Below are positions 1-8,746 of a DNA stretch of 64,000 nt, piece after piece; the first letter of the stretch is position 1, and the number at the start of each line of letters is the position of its first letter. The notes beneath the pieces were generated by a model, which worked only from the letters and a program-made list of their open reading frames with translations, was not told the origin of the DNA and made no database searches. A program made the translations under genes and the position numbers. The DNA is from Acherontichlamydia pituitae (GTDB lineage: Bacteria > Chlamydiota > Chlamydiia > Chlamydiales > Rhabdochlamydiaceae): positions 302,248 through 366,247 of the forward strand of contig JAHCAX010000002.1 in NCBI GenBank assembly GCA_019634675.1, written 5' to 3'.

Positions 1-900
1 TCCTATGGTTTCTACGTGACAGCAGACTTCCTCTATTGGAACTTGATCGAAGGAGGAACCGAATATGCGTTGACCGACAAGACCACACCTGGAAACATCC
101 CTTTTAAAGGCAAGTCCAAAGAAATTAATTTTGACTGGGATCCCGGTTTCCGCGTCGGCGTCGGCTACCAGCTCGAGGAGCACGATGGCTGGGACGGCTA
201 CTTGAACTTCACCTGGTTTCAGACAGAAGAGAGCTCCCATGCGCATGCGCCTTCCGGAGGCTCCCTCATTCCTCTTTGGGGCTTTCCGTTTACCAATGAT
301 GCTACAAGAGCAAAGGCCGACTGGGAATTTGATTTCTACACGTTGGACTTTGAGCTGGGACGCCGCTATTTTGTCAGCAAGTATCTCTCTGTCAGACCTG
401 AGTTCGGTATCAAATCGGCATGGATCTATCAGCATGTGAAGGCCTCCTTTACAGACATCGCGGCCTCTGGCACCGATATCCTCAAAGTCCGAAGAAAAAA
501 TGATTTTTGGGGCATTGGACCGCGCGCAGGAGTTGACGCAACCTGGTTCTTCAATAACCATTTTAGCTTCTATGGAATGGGCTCGGCAGCGCTGCTGTGG
601 GGAGATTTCGATGTCCATGAAAAAGAAAAGGAAGCGATCGCAAATCGGGACTTGATCAATTTTAATGCCGATTTCCATAGCATCGTCCCTACTGCGCAGC
701 TTCTGCTTGGATTCCAATGGGAATCAAACTTGAACGAGGCGCGCAACCATTTTAAAATCCTGCTTGCCTATGAGTTCCAATACTGGTGGCGGCAAAACCA
801 AATGCTCGATTTCGAAAGCGCAGGCTCATTTAATCCTGACCGCTTTTCAGAAGATGTAAGCCTTCAGGGGCTGACTCTTAACGTGCGCTTTGACTTTTAA
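1..900 (+). CDS. MOMP-like outer membrane porin, 5' end outside window (tandem copy 1)
   Basis: This is the C-terminal 299 residues or so of an outer-membrane beta-barrel; the frame is open from base 1, so the start lies upstream. It shares with the next two genes the motifs ADFLYWNL.EGGT, FDWDPGFRVG.GYQ, FWGIGPRAG and W.GDFDVHEKE, and it ends in LNVRFDF with the terminal aromatic residue typical of Bam-inserted barrels. I take it as a member of the Lpg1974/Legionella_OMP-like porin group common in environmental chlamydiae; the family name is from memory. It probably forms a pore in the outer membrane. Only 17 bases separate its stop from the next paralogue, so the array is likely one transcript. 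Confidence 0.8.
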   Translation, partial: SYGFYVTADFLYWNLIEGGTEYALTDKTTPGNIPFKGKSKEINFDWDPGFRVGVGYQLEEHDGWDGYLNFTWFQTEESSHAHAPSGGSLIPLWGFPFTNDATRAKADWEFDFYTLDFELGRRYFVSKYLSVRPEFGIKSAWIYQHVKASFTDIAASGTDILKVRRKNDFWGIGPRAGVDATWFFNNHFSFYGMGSAALLWGDFDVHEKEKEAIANRDLINFNADFHSIVPTAQLLLGFQWESNLNEARNHFKILLAYEFQYWWRQNQMLDFESAGSFNPDRFSEDVSLQGLTLNVRFDF

Positions 901-917
901 CATTACCGAGGTAATCG

Positions 918-1994
918 ATGAGCAAGGATCTGTTTAGAAATTTACTGCCGATCGCTTTATGTGCGATAGGGTCCCTTTGGGCGGATGCGGATCAGGACCT
1001 CAATTCACGCGTGACGATCCTCGAGTCCCAGATGAGCGAAGTTTCGATGAAGTCTCCTTTTGGCAATTTCGGTGCCAAAACAGCGTCCGCTTCCCCTCTG
1101 ATCAATGGCTACGATGTCTTTGTTTCAGCAGATTTTCTCTATTGGAACCTGCAAGAAGGGGGGACCGATTACGCCTACAGCTCTCCGAACACGACATCTA
1201 TTTTCCCTTTGAAAGGGAAACGCAAACACTTGGAGTTCGACTGGGATCCTGGCTTCCGGACAGGGCTCGGCTTCGTATTTGACCACGACCGATGGGACGC
1301 TTACTTTAACTTCACTTGGTTCCAAACATCTCATAGGGCCTCTGCCGAAGAGAGAAGCGACCGGCGCCTCTTCTCTTTGCTAGCTCCCTATCCATCGGGA
1401 TTGCAAAGTGCTAAACTGTCTTGGAAAGTCCATTTTTATACCCTTGACTTTGAGCTGGGGCGCCATTTCTTCGTCAGTAGATTCCTGTCTCTGCGTCCGT
1501 TCTTCGGCTTGAAAGGCGCTTGGATCGACCAGCATCGGCATACTCGCTACACGGATCGGATCGACTCCGATATCTTCATCAAGACTCGAGGCAGATGCGA
1601 GTTTCGTGGAATTGGACCATGGGCAGGGATCAACGGAGATTGGCATTTCTGCCGCAACTTCAGCTTCTTTGGAAGGGTGGCAGGCTCAATCATGTGGGGC
1701 GATTTCGATGTGCATGAGAAACAAACTGGAAACAACCACACCCTCTGGTTCGATTACGATCTCGACAAGGACCGGATCGTCCCAATGGTCCAATTCCAAC
1801 TTGGATTCTGCTGGGAGACGAACTTGGGGCACGACCGCTACCATCTCGCATTCAACCTCAGTTATGAGGACCAGTACTGGTGGCAGCAGAACCAGTTCCC
1901 CTATTATCCAGGAACCAATATCCCTAAATTGAATCCGATCAATGAAGATTTAAGCCTTCAAGGGCTTACCTTCGATGTGCGATTAGACTTTTAA
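918..1994 (+). CDS. MOMP-like outer membrane porin (tandem copy 2)
   Basis: A 358-residue protein with a cleavable-looking signal peptide (hydrophobic stretch LLPIALCAIGSLWA), a short heptad-like segment (LNSRVTILESQMSEV, about residues 29-43) and then a beta-barrel with the array motifs ADFLYWNLQEGGTDYAY, FDWDPGFRTG, FRGIGPWAG and WGDFDVHEKQ. It ends LTFDVRLDF. The start at 918 has a GAGG Shine-Dalgarno sequence nine bases or so upstream. The short coiled coil before the barrel may trimerise or contact the periplasmic layer; this is inference. It is the middle of three tandem paralogues with 13-17 base gaps, consistent with unequal duplication and shared transcription. Confidence 0.85.
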   Translation: MSKDLFRNLLPIALCAIGSLWADADQDLNSRVTILESQMSEVSMKSPFGNFGAKTASASPLINGYDVFVSADFLYWNLQEGGTDYAYSSPNTTSIFPLKGKRKHLEFDWDPGFRTGLGFVFDHDRWDAYFNFTWFQTSHRASAEERSDRRLFSLLAPYPSGLQSAKLSWKVHFYTLDFELGRHFFVSRFLSLRPFFGLKGAWIDQHRHTRYTDRIDSDIFIKTRGRCEFRGIGPWAGINGDWHFCRNFSFFGRVAGSIMWGDFDVHEKQTGNNHTLWFDYDLDKDRIVPMVQFQLGFCWETNLGHDRYHLAFNLSYEDQYWWQQNQFPYYPGTNIPKLNPINEDLSLQGLTFDVRLDF

Positions 1995-2007
1995 CCAAGG
2001 GTAAACC

Positions 2008-3087
2008 ATGAGAGCGCGCTTTTTGACAAATCTATCGATGACTTTAGGAGCCTCCATTGCCTTGGGCCAACTTTTTGGTGAAGGAGATGTCCAATCCCGT
2101 ATCTCTGCTTTGGAATTAGAGATGCAAATGGTCCGTACTGAGACGGCAAATGGCAACTTCGGAGCACGGACGGCTTCAGCTAATCCCCAAGTCGACAGCT
2201 ACGGCTGGTATACGACAGCAGATTTTCTATGGTGGAACCTCTATGAAGGGGGAACAGATTACGTTTACACCGACCGGGAAACTCCTGGAGCAACCCCATT
2301 TAAAGGGAAGCTCAAGCACCTTGACTTCGATTGGAATCCCGGCTTCCGCGTTGGGATCGGCTATCAGCTCGACGAGCATGATGGATGGGACGGCTATTTA
2401 AACTTCACATGGTACCAAACTGATGCAAGCAATTCAAAATCGGCGCACGGCGACCATGCGTTGATCACTGCCGATGGCCTTGTCTCTTCGCTTACACTGA
2501 ACAAGGCCCACGCCCATTGGAATGTCGCATTCTACAACCTCTATTTGGAGCTAGGAAGGAACTTTTTCGTCAGCAAGTTTCTCTCGGTGCGCCCTGCATT
2601 TGGCTTGGTCACGACCTGGTTCAATCAAAACAGAAGGATCCGCTACGTTGCCGATTCCCCCTATTTGAAGTTGAACATCCATGGGCACAATGACTTCTGG
2701 GGCATTGGACCGCGCGCCGGTTTTACTGGCGAATGGTTCCTCGGGGAACACTTTGGCCTATTTGGATCGGCAACGGGAGCTCTGCTTTGGGGTACATTTG
2801 ATGTGCATGAGGAAGAAAACTCATCGGCAGCTGGAAAAATTTACGACCTGAATTTCGATACGCACCATTTCTCGCCGATGCTCGGTTTTCAGCTTGGGAT
2901 CGCCTACGATGTCAATTTCCACAACAACCAAAACCATTTTGGCGTCAAAGTGGCCTATGAGAACCAGTACTGGTGGCGTCAGAACCAATTCCCCAACTTC
3001 TCAGGATCTCCCAGCCTTTACTGGGAACATGATTCTGAAGACTTGAGCATGCAAGGACTAACGGTGGACTTCCGCTTTGACTTTTAA
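2008..3087 (+). CDS. MOMP-like outer membrane porin (tandem copy 3)
   Basis: A 359-residue paralogue of the two genes before it: signal peptide (MTLGASIALGQLFG region), heptad segment (VQSRISALELEMQMV), then a barrel with ADFLWWNLYEGGTDYVYT, FDWNPGFRVGIGYQ, FWGIGPRAG and WGTFDVHEEE, ending LTVDFRFDF. AAGGG lies seven bases before the ATG. Loop regions (for example residues 130-160) differ strongly among copies while strand motifs are kept, as expected for surface-exposed loops. Its last 30 bases overlap the 3' end of the convergent mgtA gene, whose C-terminal tail is read from the antisense of this conserved final strand. Confidence 0.85.
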   Translation: MRARFLTNLSMTLGASIALGQLFGEGDVQSRISALELEMQMVRTETANGNFGARTASANPQVDSYGWYTTADFLWWNLYEGGTDYVYTDRETPGATPFKGKLKHLDFDWNPGFRVGIGYQLDEHDGWDGYLNFTWYQTDASNSKSAHGDHALITADGLVSSLTLNKAHAHWNVAFYNLYLELGRNFFVSKFLSVRPAFGLVTTWFNQNRRIRYVADSPYLKLNIHGHNDFWGIGPRAGFTGEWFLGEHFGLFGSATGALLWGTFDVHEEENSSAAGKIYDLNFDTHHFSPMLGFQLGIAYDVNFHNNQNHFGVKVAYENQYWWRQNQFPNFSGSPSLYWEHDSEDLSMQGLTVDFRFDF

Positions 3088-5610
3088 TTCCCCTTTCAGG
3101 GAACCATGGTTCTTATAAAACTGCTTTTTGGCCAGTTCAACGCTGAAGACGTAAAGGCCGACGATCGCAATGATTGCGCAGTAGAAACCTAGCGGCAGCG
3201 GAACAAATCCAAATAAGGTTCCAAGCGGTGTTAGCGGCAGCAGGAAGGTCAGTGCGATCACACCGGCCACAGCCCATGAAAGGTATGGGCTTGGACGCGA
3301 CTCAAAAAAGGGCTTGCGAGTGCGGATCACCAGGACAATAGCTGCAGCGGATGTGACCGACTCGATAAACCAGCCTGTCCTAAACTCTGCCGATGGAGCC
3401 CTGAGGACAAACAAGAGAATGCCGAAGGTCAAGAAATCAAATAGGGAGCTGATCCAGCCAAAAAGGATCATGAAGCTCTTGATCATCTTGATGTCCCATT
3501 TGACCGGTTTCTCAATGACTTCATGATCAACATGGTCGGTCGCTATCGTCATTTCAGGAACATCTGTCAGCAAGTTCATCAGCAGGATCTGCTTGGGCAA
3601 TAGGGGTAAAAAGGGGAGAAACACTGAAATGCCCGCCATGCTGAACATATTGCCGAAGTTGGCGCTTGATGCCATAAAGACATACTTCAAAGTATTGGCA
3701 AAGGTCTTGCGCCCTTCCCTTACTCCCCTAAGAAGCGCAGAGAGGTCTTTTTTCAACATGACAATATCGGCAACTTCCTTTGCGACATCGACCGATGTAT
3801 TGACAGAGATCCCCACATCGGCAGTATGAAGCGCAGTCGCATCGTTGATCCCGTCCCCCAAAAACCCGACGACATAGCCAGCTTTGCGCAAGCTTAAAAT
3901 AATCCTTTCTTTTTGGTTGGGCTCAACTTCTGCGAACAAATTGACATGCTGGACCTTCTTCATTAAGGCATTGTCCGACATATGGCGGATATCCCTTCCC
4001 GTAAGAATCTCATTGTTCTTGAGCCCTATCTGCTCGGAGATATGAGCTGTCACCAAACGGTGGTCGCCCGATATGATCTTAAGCGAAACCCCCATCTCTT
4101 TAAGACGCTGGACAGTCTCTGCAATCCCCGGTTTTAAAGGATCAAAGAAAAGAAGAAACCCTAAAAAAGTCATCTGGTCTTCATCATCCCGCGTGATCGA
4201 AGAGGACGAACAGCTCTTGATGGCCACTCCGATCGCCCGGAACCCTTGTTCGCAATAGCTTGAAAACAGTTTTTCAATCGGCTCTCTGACCGATTCGATT
4301 GGGACCTCTTCGCCATTTGCCTTGCGGGCCTTTGAACAAATCGGAAGCATATGGGAAAAGGCCCCCTTGGTGATCATGACAAGCTCTTTCCCATCGGATG
4401 CCAAGACGCTCAGCCGTTTCCGGATGAAATCGTATGGGATCTCATCCCGCTTGTGCCAATTCCCAAACTCTTTCTTTTTCTTCACAATGGCTTCATCGAT
4501 CGGATTGGAATACCCTGTTTGCATCGATGCGTTCAGATAAGAGAATTGAAGGACCTCGTCAAAATGAGCGCCTTCGCAGTCGACCCACCCATCAAGCTGG
4601 GCTACACCGTCGGTCAGTGTTCCCGTCTTGTCTGCGCATAGCACGTTCATGCTGCCAAAGTTTTCGATGGAGGACAGCCTCTTCACAATCACTTTTTCTT
4701 TGGCCATCCGTTTGGCGCCTCTTGCCAAATTGATGCTGACGATCGCAGGAAGAAGCTGCGGCGTCAATCCAACCGCCAAGGCCAGCGCAAACATAAAGGA
4801 TTCCAGGACGGGACGGTGCAAATAGATGTTGAACGCAAAAATGGCGATCACGAGGATCAGCGTGACTTCCAATAGCAAATAGCCGAAATGGCGCAGCCCA
4901 TTTTCAAAGGAGGTCTCCGGAGGGCGGAGTTTCAGCCGTTCGGCAACTTTGCCAAACTCAGTCTGCTTTCCTGATAAGACAACGAGCGCTTTTGCGGCTC
5001 CGCTGACCATATGGCTTCCCATGAACAGCGTGTTCGTCCGTTTTGCAAGAGGGGTGTCCTCAGGCAAGACCCCCTCTTTTTTTTCGACGTGGAAGGTCTC
5101 ACCCGTCAGCGCCGCCTCATCGACAAAGCAATCCTTCGATTCCAAAATGAAACAGTCTCCGGGAATCATGTCCCCAGCGCTTAACAGGACAATATCGCCG
5201 GGAACCACCTCTTCCATAGGGACCTCGATGGTATGCCCGCCTCTGATGACCAAAGCTTTGACCTGCACTATGGCAAGCAGTTTGCTGACAGCAAGAGTGG
5301 CTCCCCTTTCTTGGAAAAAGCTCAAGATCCCGCTGCCGAGCACGATGACTAAGATGATGATCGCATCTGTCTTGTCCTTCAGCGAAAACGATAGGATCGC
5401 AGCGACGAGCAGAAGAAGGATCAATGGACTCTTGAACTGGCTTAAAAAAAGGACCAGCATGGAATTTTTTTTTGCACGGATGTGCTGAGCTCCCAACTTC
5501 TTTAATCGGATGGCAGCTTCTTTACTATCGAGCCCGAGCGAAGAAGCACGCAGCTTTTCCATCAGCTTTGCTGCACTCCAATGCCAAAATGAAAAAGGCT
5601 GGTGTTCCAT
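3058..5610 (-). CDS. mgtA: Magnesium-transporting P-type ATPase, MgtA/MgtB type
   Basis: An 850-residue P3B-type ATPase that would import Mg2+ across the inner membrane using ATP. Visible: actuator TGE at 169-171, the M4 signature GLTPQLLPAIVS near 281-292 that is typical of MgtA/B, phosphorylation motif DKTGTLT with Asp327, hinge GDGINDA, and a C-terminal block of membrane segments. Length is slightly below the usual 900 or so, mainly in the N-terminus. It is the last gene of a minus-strand operon, 13 bases after the TauE-like permease, with an AGGAG site before the ATG. Its last ten residues (ELKVKAEVHR) are encoded opposite the 3' end of the porin gene, so the tail is probably a read-through extension of no function. 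Confidence 0.9.
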   Translation of the reverse strand: MEHQPFSFWHWSAAKLMEKLRASSLGLDSKEAAIRLKKLGAQHIRAKKNSMLVLFLSQFKSPLILLLLVAAILSFSLKDKTDAIIILVIVLGSGILSFFQERGATLAVSKLLAIVQVKALVIRGGHTIEVPMEEVVPGDIVLLSAGDMIPGDCFILESKDCFVDEAALTGETFHVEKKEGVLPEDTPLAKRTNTLFMGSHMVSGAAKALVVLSGKQTEFGKVAERLKLRPPETSFENGLRHFGYLLLEVTLILVIAIFAFNIYLHRPVLESFMFALALAVGLTPQLLPAIVSINLARGAKRMAKEKVIVKRLSSIENFGSMNVLCADKTGTLTDGVAQLDGWVDCEGAHFDEVLQFSYLNASMQTGYSNPIDEAIVKKKKEFGNWHKRDEIPYDFIRKRLSVLASDGKELVMITKGAFSHMLPICSKARKANGEEVPIESVREPIEKLFSSYCEQGFRAIGVAIKSCSSSSITRDDEDQMTFLGFLLFFDPLKPGIAETVQRLKEMGVSLKIISGDHRLVTAHISEQIGLKNNEILTGRDIRHMSDNALMKKVQHVNLFAEVEPNQKERIILSLRKAGYVVGFLGDGINDATALHTADVGISVNTSVDVAKEVADIVMLKKDLSALLRGVREGRKTFANTLKYVFMASSANFGNMFSMAGISVFLPFLPLLPKQILLMNLLTDVPEMTIATDHVDHEVIEKPVKWDIKMIKSFMILFGWISSLFDFLTFGILLFVLRAPSAEFRTGWFIESVTSAAAIVLVIRTRKPFFESRPSPYLSWAVAGVIALTFLLPLTPLGTLFGFVPLPLGFYCAIIAIVGLYVFSVELAKKQFYKNHGSLKGELKVKAEVHR

Positions 5611-5623
5611 CGTCTTCTTGCTC

Positions 5624-6376
5624 CTATAAAAAAAACATCGCCGCGCCGCCTGCGAAAATCACAGCAAGGGTCACTCTTCTAATCCACACTTCCCCTTTTT
5701 GGATCTGATAGCGCCCACCGAAATATTCGCCAAGGCCGCCTGCAATCAAAATAATCGCCATCAGCTTCCAATCCACAATATCATACCAAACAAACAAAAG
5801 CGACGAGCTCAATGCGCTGCCGAAATTTGCCAGCTTGCGGACTGGAGCTGACGAAAGGTAGCTTTTGTCATAATTTAAAATAAGCAGATAAGCAAAAAGA
5901 ATTCCAGATCCCCCGACGAATGCCGCAATAATCCCAATGACAAGCGTGGAGATGATGCCGACTGCCTGCTTTGCCTTAGACATTTTCGTATGGCGGGAAA
6001 CAATTCCGATGTCTTTGCGCACAAGCAAGATCAGTCCGATCAATACAATGAAAATCCCTAAGATCATTTTCAGTAAATGGGGATTGACGAACGAAACAAT
6101 CTCCGCTCCAATAATCCCTCCTAAAAAAGAAGGGATGAACAGATGGAATGCCAGCTTCCAATCGATTTCCAAAGTTTTACGCTGCTGAATAAAGGAAAGA
6201 GCTCCTCCGATGCGGGCGATCAGGTTGGAAACGCGGAATGTCCCGATGGCCACATTAGGAGGAAGTCCAAACATGATCAGAACGGGTCGAGAAAGCAGGC
6301 CGATCCCGCCGCTGACCACGCTGAAAAAACTTAAGACAAAGATCACAAGAGCTAGAAGAATTTCTTTCCAAGGCAT
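5624..6376 (-). CDS. TauE/SafE family permease (sulfite exporter-like)
   Basis: A 250-residue polytopic inner-membrane protein with about seven or eight hydrophobic segments in two halves, each opening with a glycine-rich loop (SVVSGGIGLLSRPVL at 21-35 and AFVGGSGILFAY in the second half). That duplicated layout is the TauE/SafE (DUF81) pattern; family members move small organic or sulfur anions, but the substrate cannot be read here. The second half is followed by GGLGEYFGGR, another family hallmark. It lies 10 bases downstream of the alpha/beta hydrolase stop and 13 bases upstream of mgtA, so the three are probably cotranscribed. Confidence 0.85.
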   Translation of the reverse strand: MPWKEILLALVIFVLSFFSVVSGGIGLLSRPVLIMFGLPPNVAIGTFRVSNLIARIGGALSFIQQRKTLEIDWKLAFHLFIPSFLGGIIGAEIVSFVNPHLLKMILGIFIVLIGLILLVRKDIGIVSRHTKMSKAKQAVGIISTLVIGIIAAFVGGSGILFAYLLILNYDKSYLSSAPVRKLANFGSALSSSLLFVWYDIVDWKLMAIILIAGGLGEYFGGRYQIQKGEVWIRRVTLAVIFAGGAAMFFL

Positions 6377-6386
6377 CCCGTCTTCC

Positions 6387-7016
6387 TTACTTCAGGTGCT
6401 GACTAAACCAACTCAGAGCTAGCTGCGCCACCTGATCAAGAGCGCCCGGCTCTTCAAACAAATGGGTCGCTTTGGGAACAATGATAAGCTTCTTTTCACA
6501 CTGGAGAAGCTCCAGCGCTTCTTCATTCATGCCGATCACTGGAACATCATAGCCGCCTACAATCAACAACGTGGGAGCTTTGACCTGCGGAAGATGCGCC
6601 GCAAGGTCGGGCCTTCCTCCTCTTGATACCACAGCTTTGACCGCCCCTTTCTTTTCCGCCGCGGCGGAAAGAGCGGCAGCAGCGCCTGTGCTCGCGCCGA
6701 AATAGCCAATTTGCAGATGAGCGGTCTTTTTATCCTTCAGCAGCCAATCGGTGACAAAGCTCAGTCTCTTTGTTAGCAACCCGATATCAAAGCGCAAATG
6801 CGCTGTCGCCATGTCCTCTTCCTCTTCATCCATTGTCAATAGGTCGATGAGAAGGGTCGCAAGCCCCCCTTTTTGCAGGGTTTTAGCGACATGCTTGTTG
6901 CGCGGGCTATGCCGGCTGCTGCCGCTCCCATGGGCAAAGACGACGATCCCTGATGCCCCTTGCGGCACCTCCAAATCCCCTTCTAAATGCCTACCTTGAT
7001 CAATAGGAACCTGCAT
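6387..7016 (-). CDS. Alpha/beta hydrolase, dienelactone-hydrolase-like
   Basis: A 209-residue soluble alpha/beta hydrolase. The nucleophile elbow is GASTG (in GYFGASTGAAAAL), the oxyanion-region glycine motif is HGSGSSRHSPRN near the N-terminus, the acid probably lies in VGGYDVPV, and the histidine is in KATHLFEEPG. This is the compact dienelactone-hydrolase-like subgroup that in other bacteria is often fused or linked to phosphoribosyltransferases; substrate unknown. It is the first gene of the hydrolase-TauE-mgtA operon. The first 19 or so codons exist a second time at about 8520-8576, upstream of the second unknown paralogue, as a by-product of a tandem duplication. Confidence 0.85.
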   Translation of the reverse strand: MQVPIDQGRHLEGDLEVPQGASGIVVFAHGSGSSRHSPRNKHVAKTLQKGGLATLLIDLLTMDEEEEDMATAHLRFDIGLLTKRLSFVTDWLLKDKKTAHLQIGYFGASTGAAAALSAAAEKKGAVKAVVSRGGRPDLAAHLPQVKAPTLLIVGGYDVPVIGMNEEALELLQCEKKLIIVPKATHLFEEPGALDQVAQLALSWFSQHLK

Positions 7017-7189
7017 CTATAACTCCTGCTTTCTATCCTAAACCTAGAGATATCGTAATCAGTGATTTATGTTAACAAATTAAAATTTTAATTTTACAAA
7101 TTAACATTTTAATAAAACTAGACTTAATTAAACAAAATAAATATAATTAAATAAGTTTTATAATAATAAAATTAATAAGGAGAAATAAA

Positions 7190-8266
7190 ATGGCAATACA
7201 AACTAATACAAGTTTTACATCAACCTCTTCATCTTCTATTCCACCTTCGACAGGCTGGTCAAAAGAAAAGGTGACTGAGGAATCTGTCAATCAACTGCTA
7301 GTCCAAAAATTCACAGAAATTGTCGATTCCTACGACAAAAAGAAACCAGCTAATCGGCTTCAAGATCTGGCAACCGGCCCTTGGTATGCCAATGATTACG
7401 CTTATGCTTTACAGAAAAATGGGCAAGGAAAAAGACTTGAGTTTCTAAAAGGAAAAAATGCCTTCTTCCACGGCTTCCCTCCAAAAGGGTTTGTACAGCT
7501 TCCTAGTCGCGAAACGATCACAGGTTCAGATTTTTGTTCTTATCAAATCAAGGCCGATTGCCTTCCATCTCAAGGTCTACAAAATGTGAAAACTGAACAA
7601 TTTAGTTTCTTCGATTGTGGAAGCACTATCGGAATAGCGATGTATGATACATTAAAAGAAGTGCTTGGAGAAAACCGGTTCAACACAATCTTTTCTGCTC
7701 AAGGTCAGAATCCCCTAAAACTGGATCCCCATCTAGTAAAGACACCTCTTTTCTCTCTGGGATTCGTAAAAGAAGCAATGCTGAATGCTAATCCTTTCTC
7801 GCCTAATTTGGGAGATGATGTGTATTTCTCAAACATCCCTCTCTACCACCCGAAGCACCCTAATGGAGAGTATACAGGATTTCATACCCTTTGCATCAGC
7901 GCTTCCGATGCCAATAATAAAAAATATATCGCATTTGGAACACCGGCAAATGGGAAAAGTGAAGAGGAAATAAATGATTTATTGATCGAAGAATTTAATA
8001 CGAAAGCCATCGATCCTCATTTCATTTTTTCAAAACAGATGGCCACGCACTTTGAATCAGAAAGCAAGAAAACACAAGCTGAGTTTGTACAGATGAGTGG
8101 TGGTCGGAGGATTGAAGATTTAACGATCACTCGTCATGATTTTAATAAAGTAGTCAATGAATCAAATCACGAACAGGCCGGCTTACATCCTGTCGTTAGA
8201 CGGTTGAATATTGCCGAAATTCATAAACATATGCAAGGGAACCCAACTCCCCAATCTCACAAATAA
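7190..8266 (+). CDS. Unknown protein, possible Tgl-like transglutaminase/cysteine-dependent enzyme (copy 1)
   Basis: A 358-residue protein without a recognised family, start set by AAGGAG eight bases before ATG. The first 20 residues are Ser/Thr-rich and probably disordered (TSFTSTSSSSIPPSTG), as often seen in type III substrates. A folded core follows: GPWYANDYAYAL.K.GQGKR, FFHGFPPKGF, then FDCGSTIGIAMYDTL with Cys143 at a helix start, then GDDVYFSNIPLY (208-219), a conserved His232 and KKYIAFG. The order Cys-helix, GD.VYF.N, His, YI.FG recalls Bacillus Tgl protein-glutamine gamma-glutamyltransferase (NCATA... GDCVYF.NP... YFGHG). This is an inference from pattern, not proven homology. It is 65-70% identical by eye to the gene at 8747. 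Confidence 0.75.
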   Translation: MAIQTNTSFTSTSSSSIPPSTGWSKEKVTEESVNQLLVQKFTEIVDSYDKKKPANRLQDLATGPWYANDYAYALQKNGQGKRLEFLKGKNAFFHGFPPKGFVQLPSRETITGSDFCSYQIKADCLPSQGLQNVKTEQFSFFDCGSTIGIAMYDTLKEVLGENRFNTIFSAQGQNPLKLDPHLVKTPLFSLGFVKEAMLNANPFSPNLGDDVYFSNIPLYHPKHPNGEYTGFHTLCISASDANNKKYIAFGTPANGKSEEEINDLLIEEFNTKAIDPHFIFSKQMATHFESESKKTQAEFVQMSGGRRIEDLTITRHDFNKVVNESNHEQAGLHPVVRRLNIAEIHKHMQGNPTPQSHK

Positions 8267-8746
8267 TGATGCTCTTCAAAGCCGGGCTTAATACTTCGGC
8301 TTGTCTGAAAATTCAATGAATTTGAGGCTGCTTGCAAGAGCAGCTTCTTCCAGCTAACTTGTGCCAGATCCGATATATAAACTAACAACATGAAAAATCG
8401 GTTTTTGGCATGCCTGGTTCATGCCATAAAAGCACTTCAACGGCTTTGCACTGTAAAGGCCCACTGGGCCCTTATCGCGTGTCCGCAGCCAATCGATGTC
8501 TGCTGTTACAAGCCTCATTGCGGCACCTCCAAATCCCCTTCCAAATACCTGCTTTGATCGATTGGAACCTCCATCCCTTGCTCCTGATTTCTATCCTAAG
8601 CCTAGAGATATCGCAATCAGTGATTTATATTAAACCAATTAAAATTTTTAATTAACAGTGAAAATTGATATAACATTGAATTAAAACAAACAACAAACTA
8701 AAATTATTACCAACTAACAAAATCAATCCTTAACTAAGGATAAATA
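8267..8746. other. 480-base intergenic region with duplicated hydrolase 5' end
   Basis: No convincing gene. A hairpin with a 9 bp stem (8324-8347) could end transcription of the preceding gene. From about 8520 to 8650 the sequence copies 6962-7100: an antisense remnant of the hydrolase 5' end (start codon at about 8573-8575, reading MEVPIDQS before a stop after about 19 codons), then the same A+T-rich leader (GATATCG.AATCAGTGATTTAT). This marks the left border of the repeat unit that contains the unknown gene. A 50-codon plus-strand frame around 8390-8541 has no ribosome-binding site and runs into the remnant; I do not call it. Confidence 0.7.
8520..8576 (-). pseudogene. Remnant of alpha/beta hydrolase 5' end
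   Basis: About 57 bases match the first 19 codons of the hydrolase gene at 6960-7016 (minus strand) with several substitutions: the encoded start reads MEVPIDQSRYLEGDLEVPQ against MQVPIDQGRHLEGDLEVPQ. The frame stops immediately after. The remnant exists because the tandem duplication that made the second unknown paralogue began inside the hydrolase gene. It has no function as a gene. Confidence 0.85.

Noticed and set aside
4949..5488. 179-codon plus-strand frame opposite mgtA
   Set aside because: Shadow of the ATPase gene, no recognisable product.
8410..8655. Possible small gene in the 8267-8746 gap
   Set aside because: It crosses the hydrolase remnant and the A+T-rich leader, which are explained by the duplication; no ribosome-binding site.
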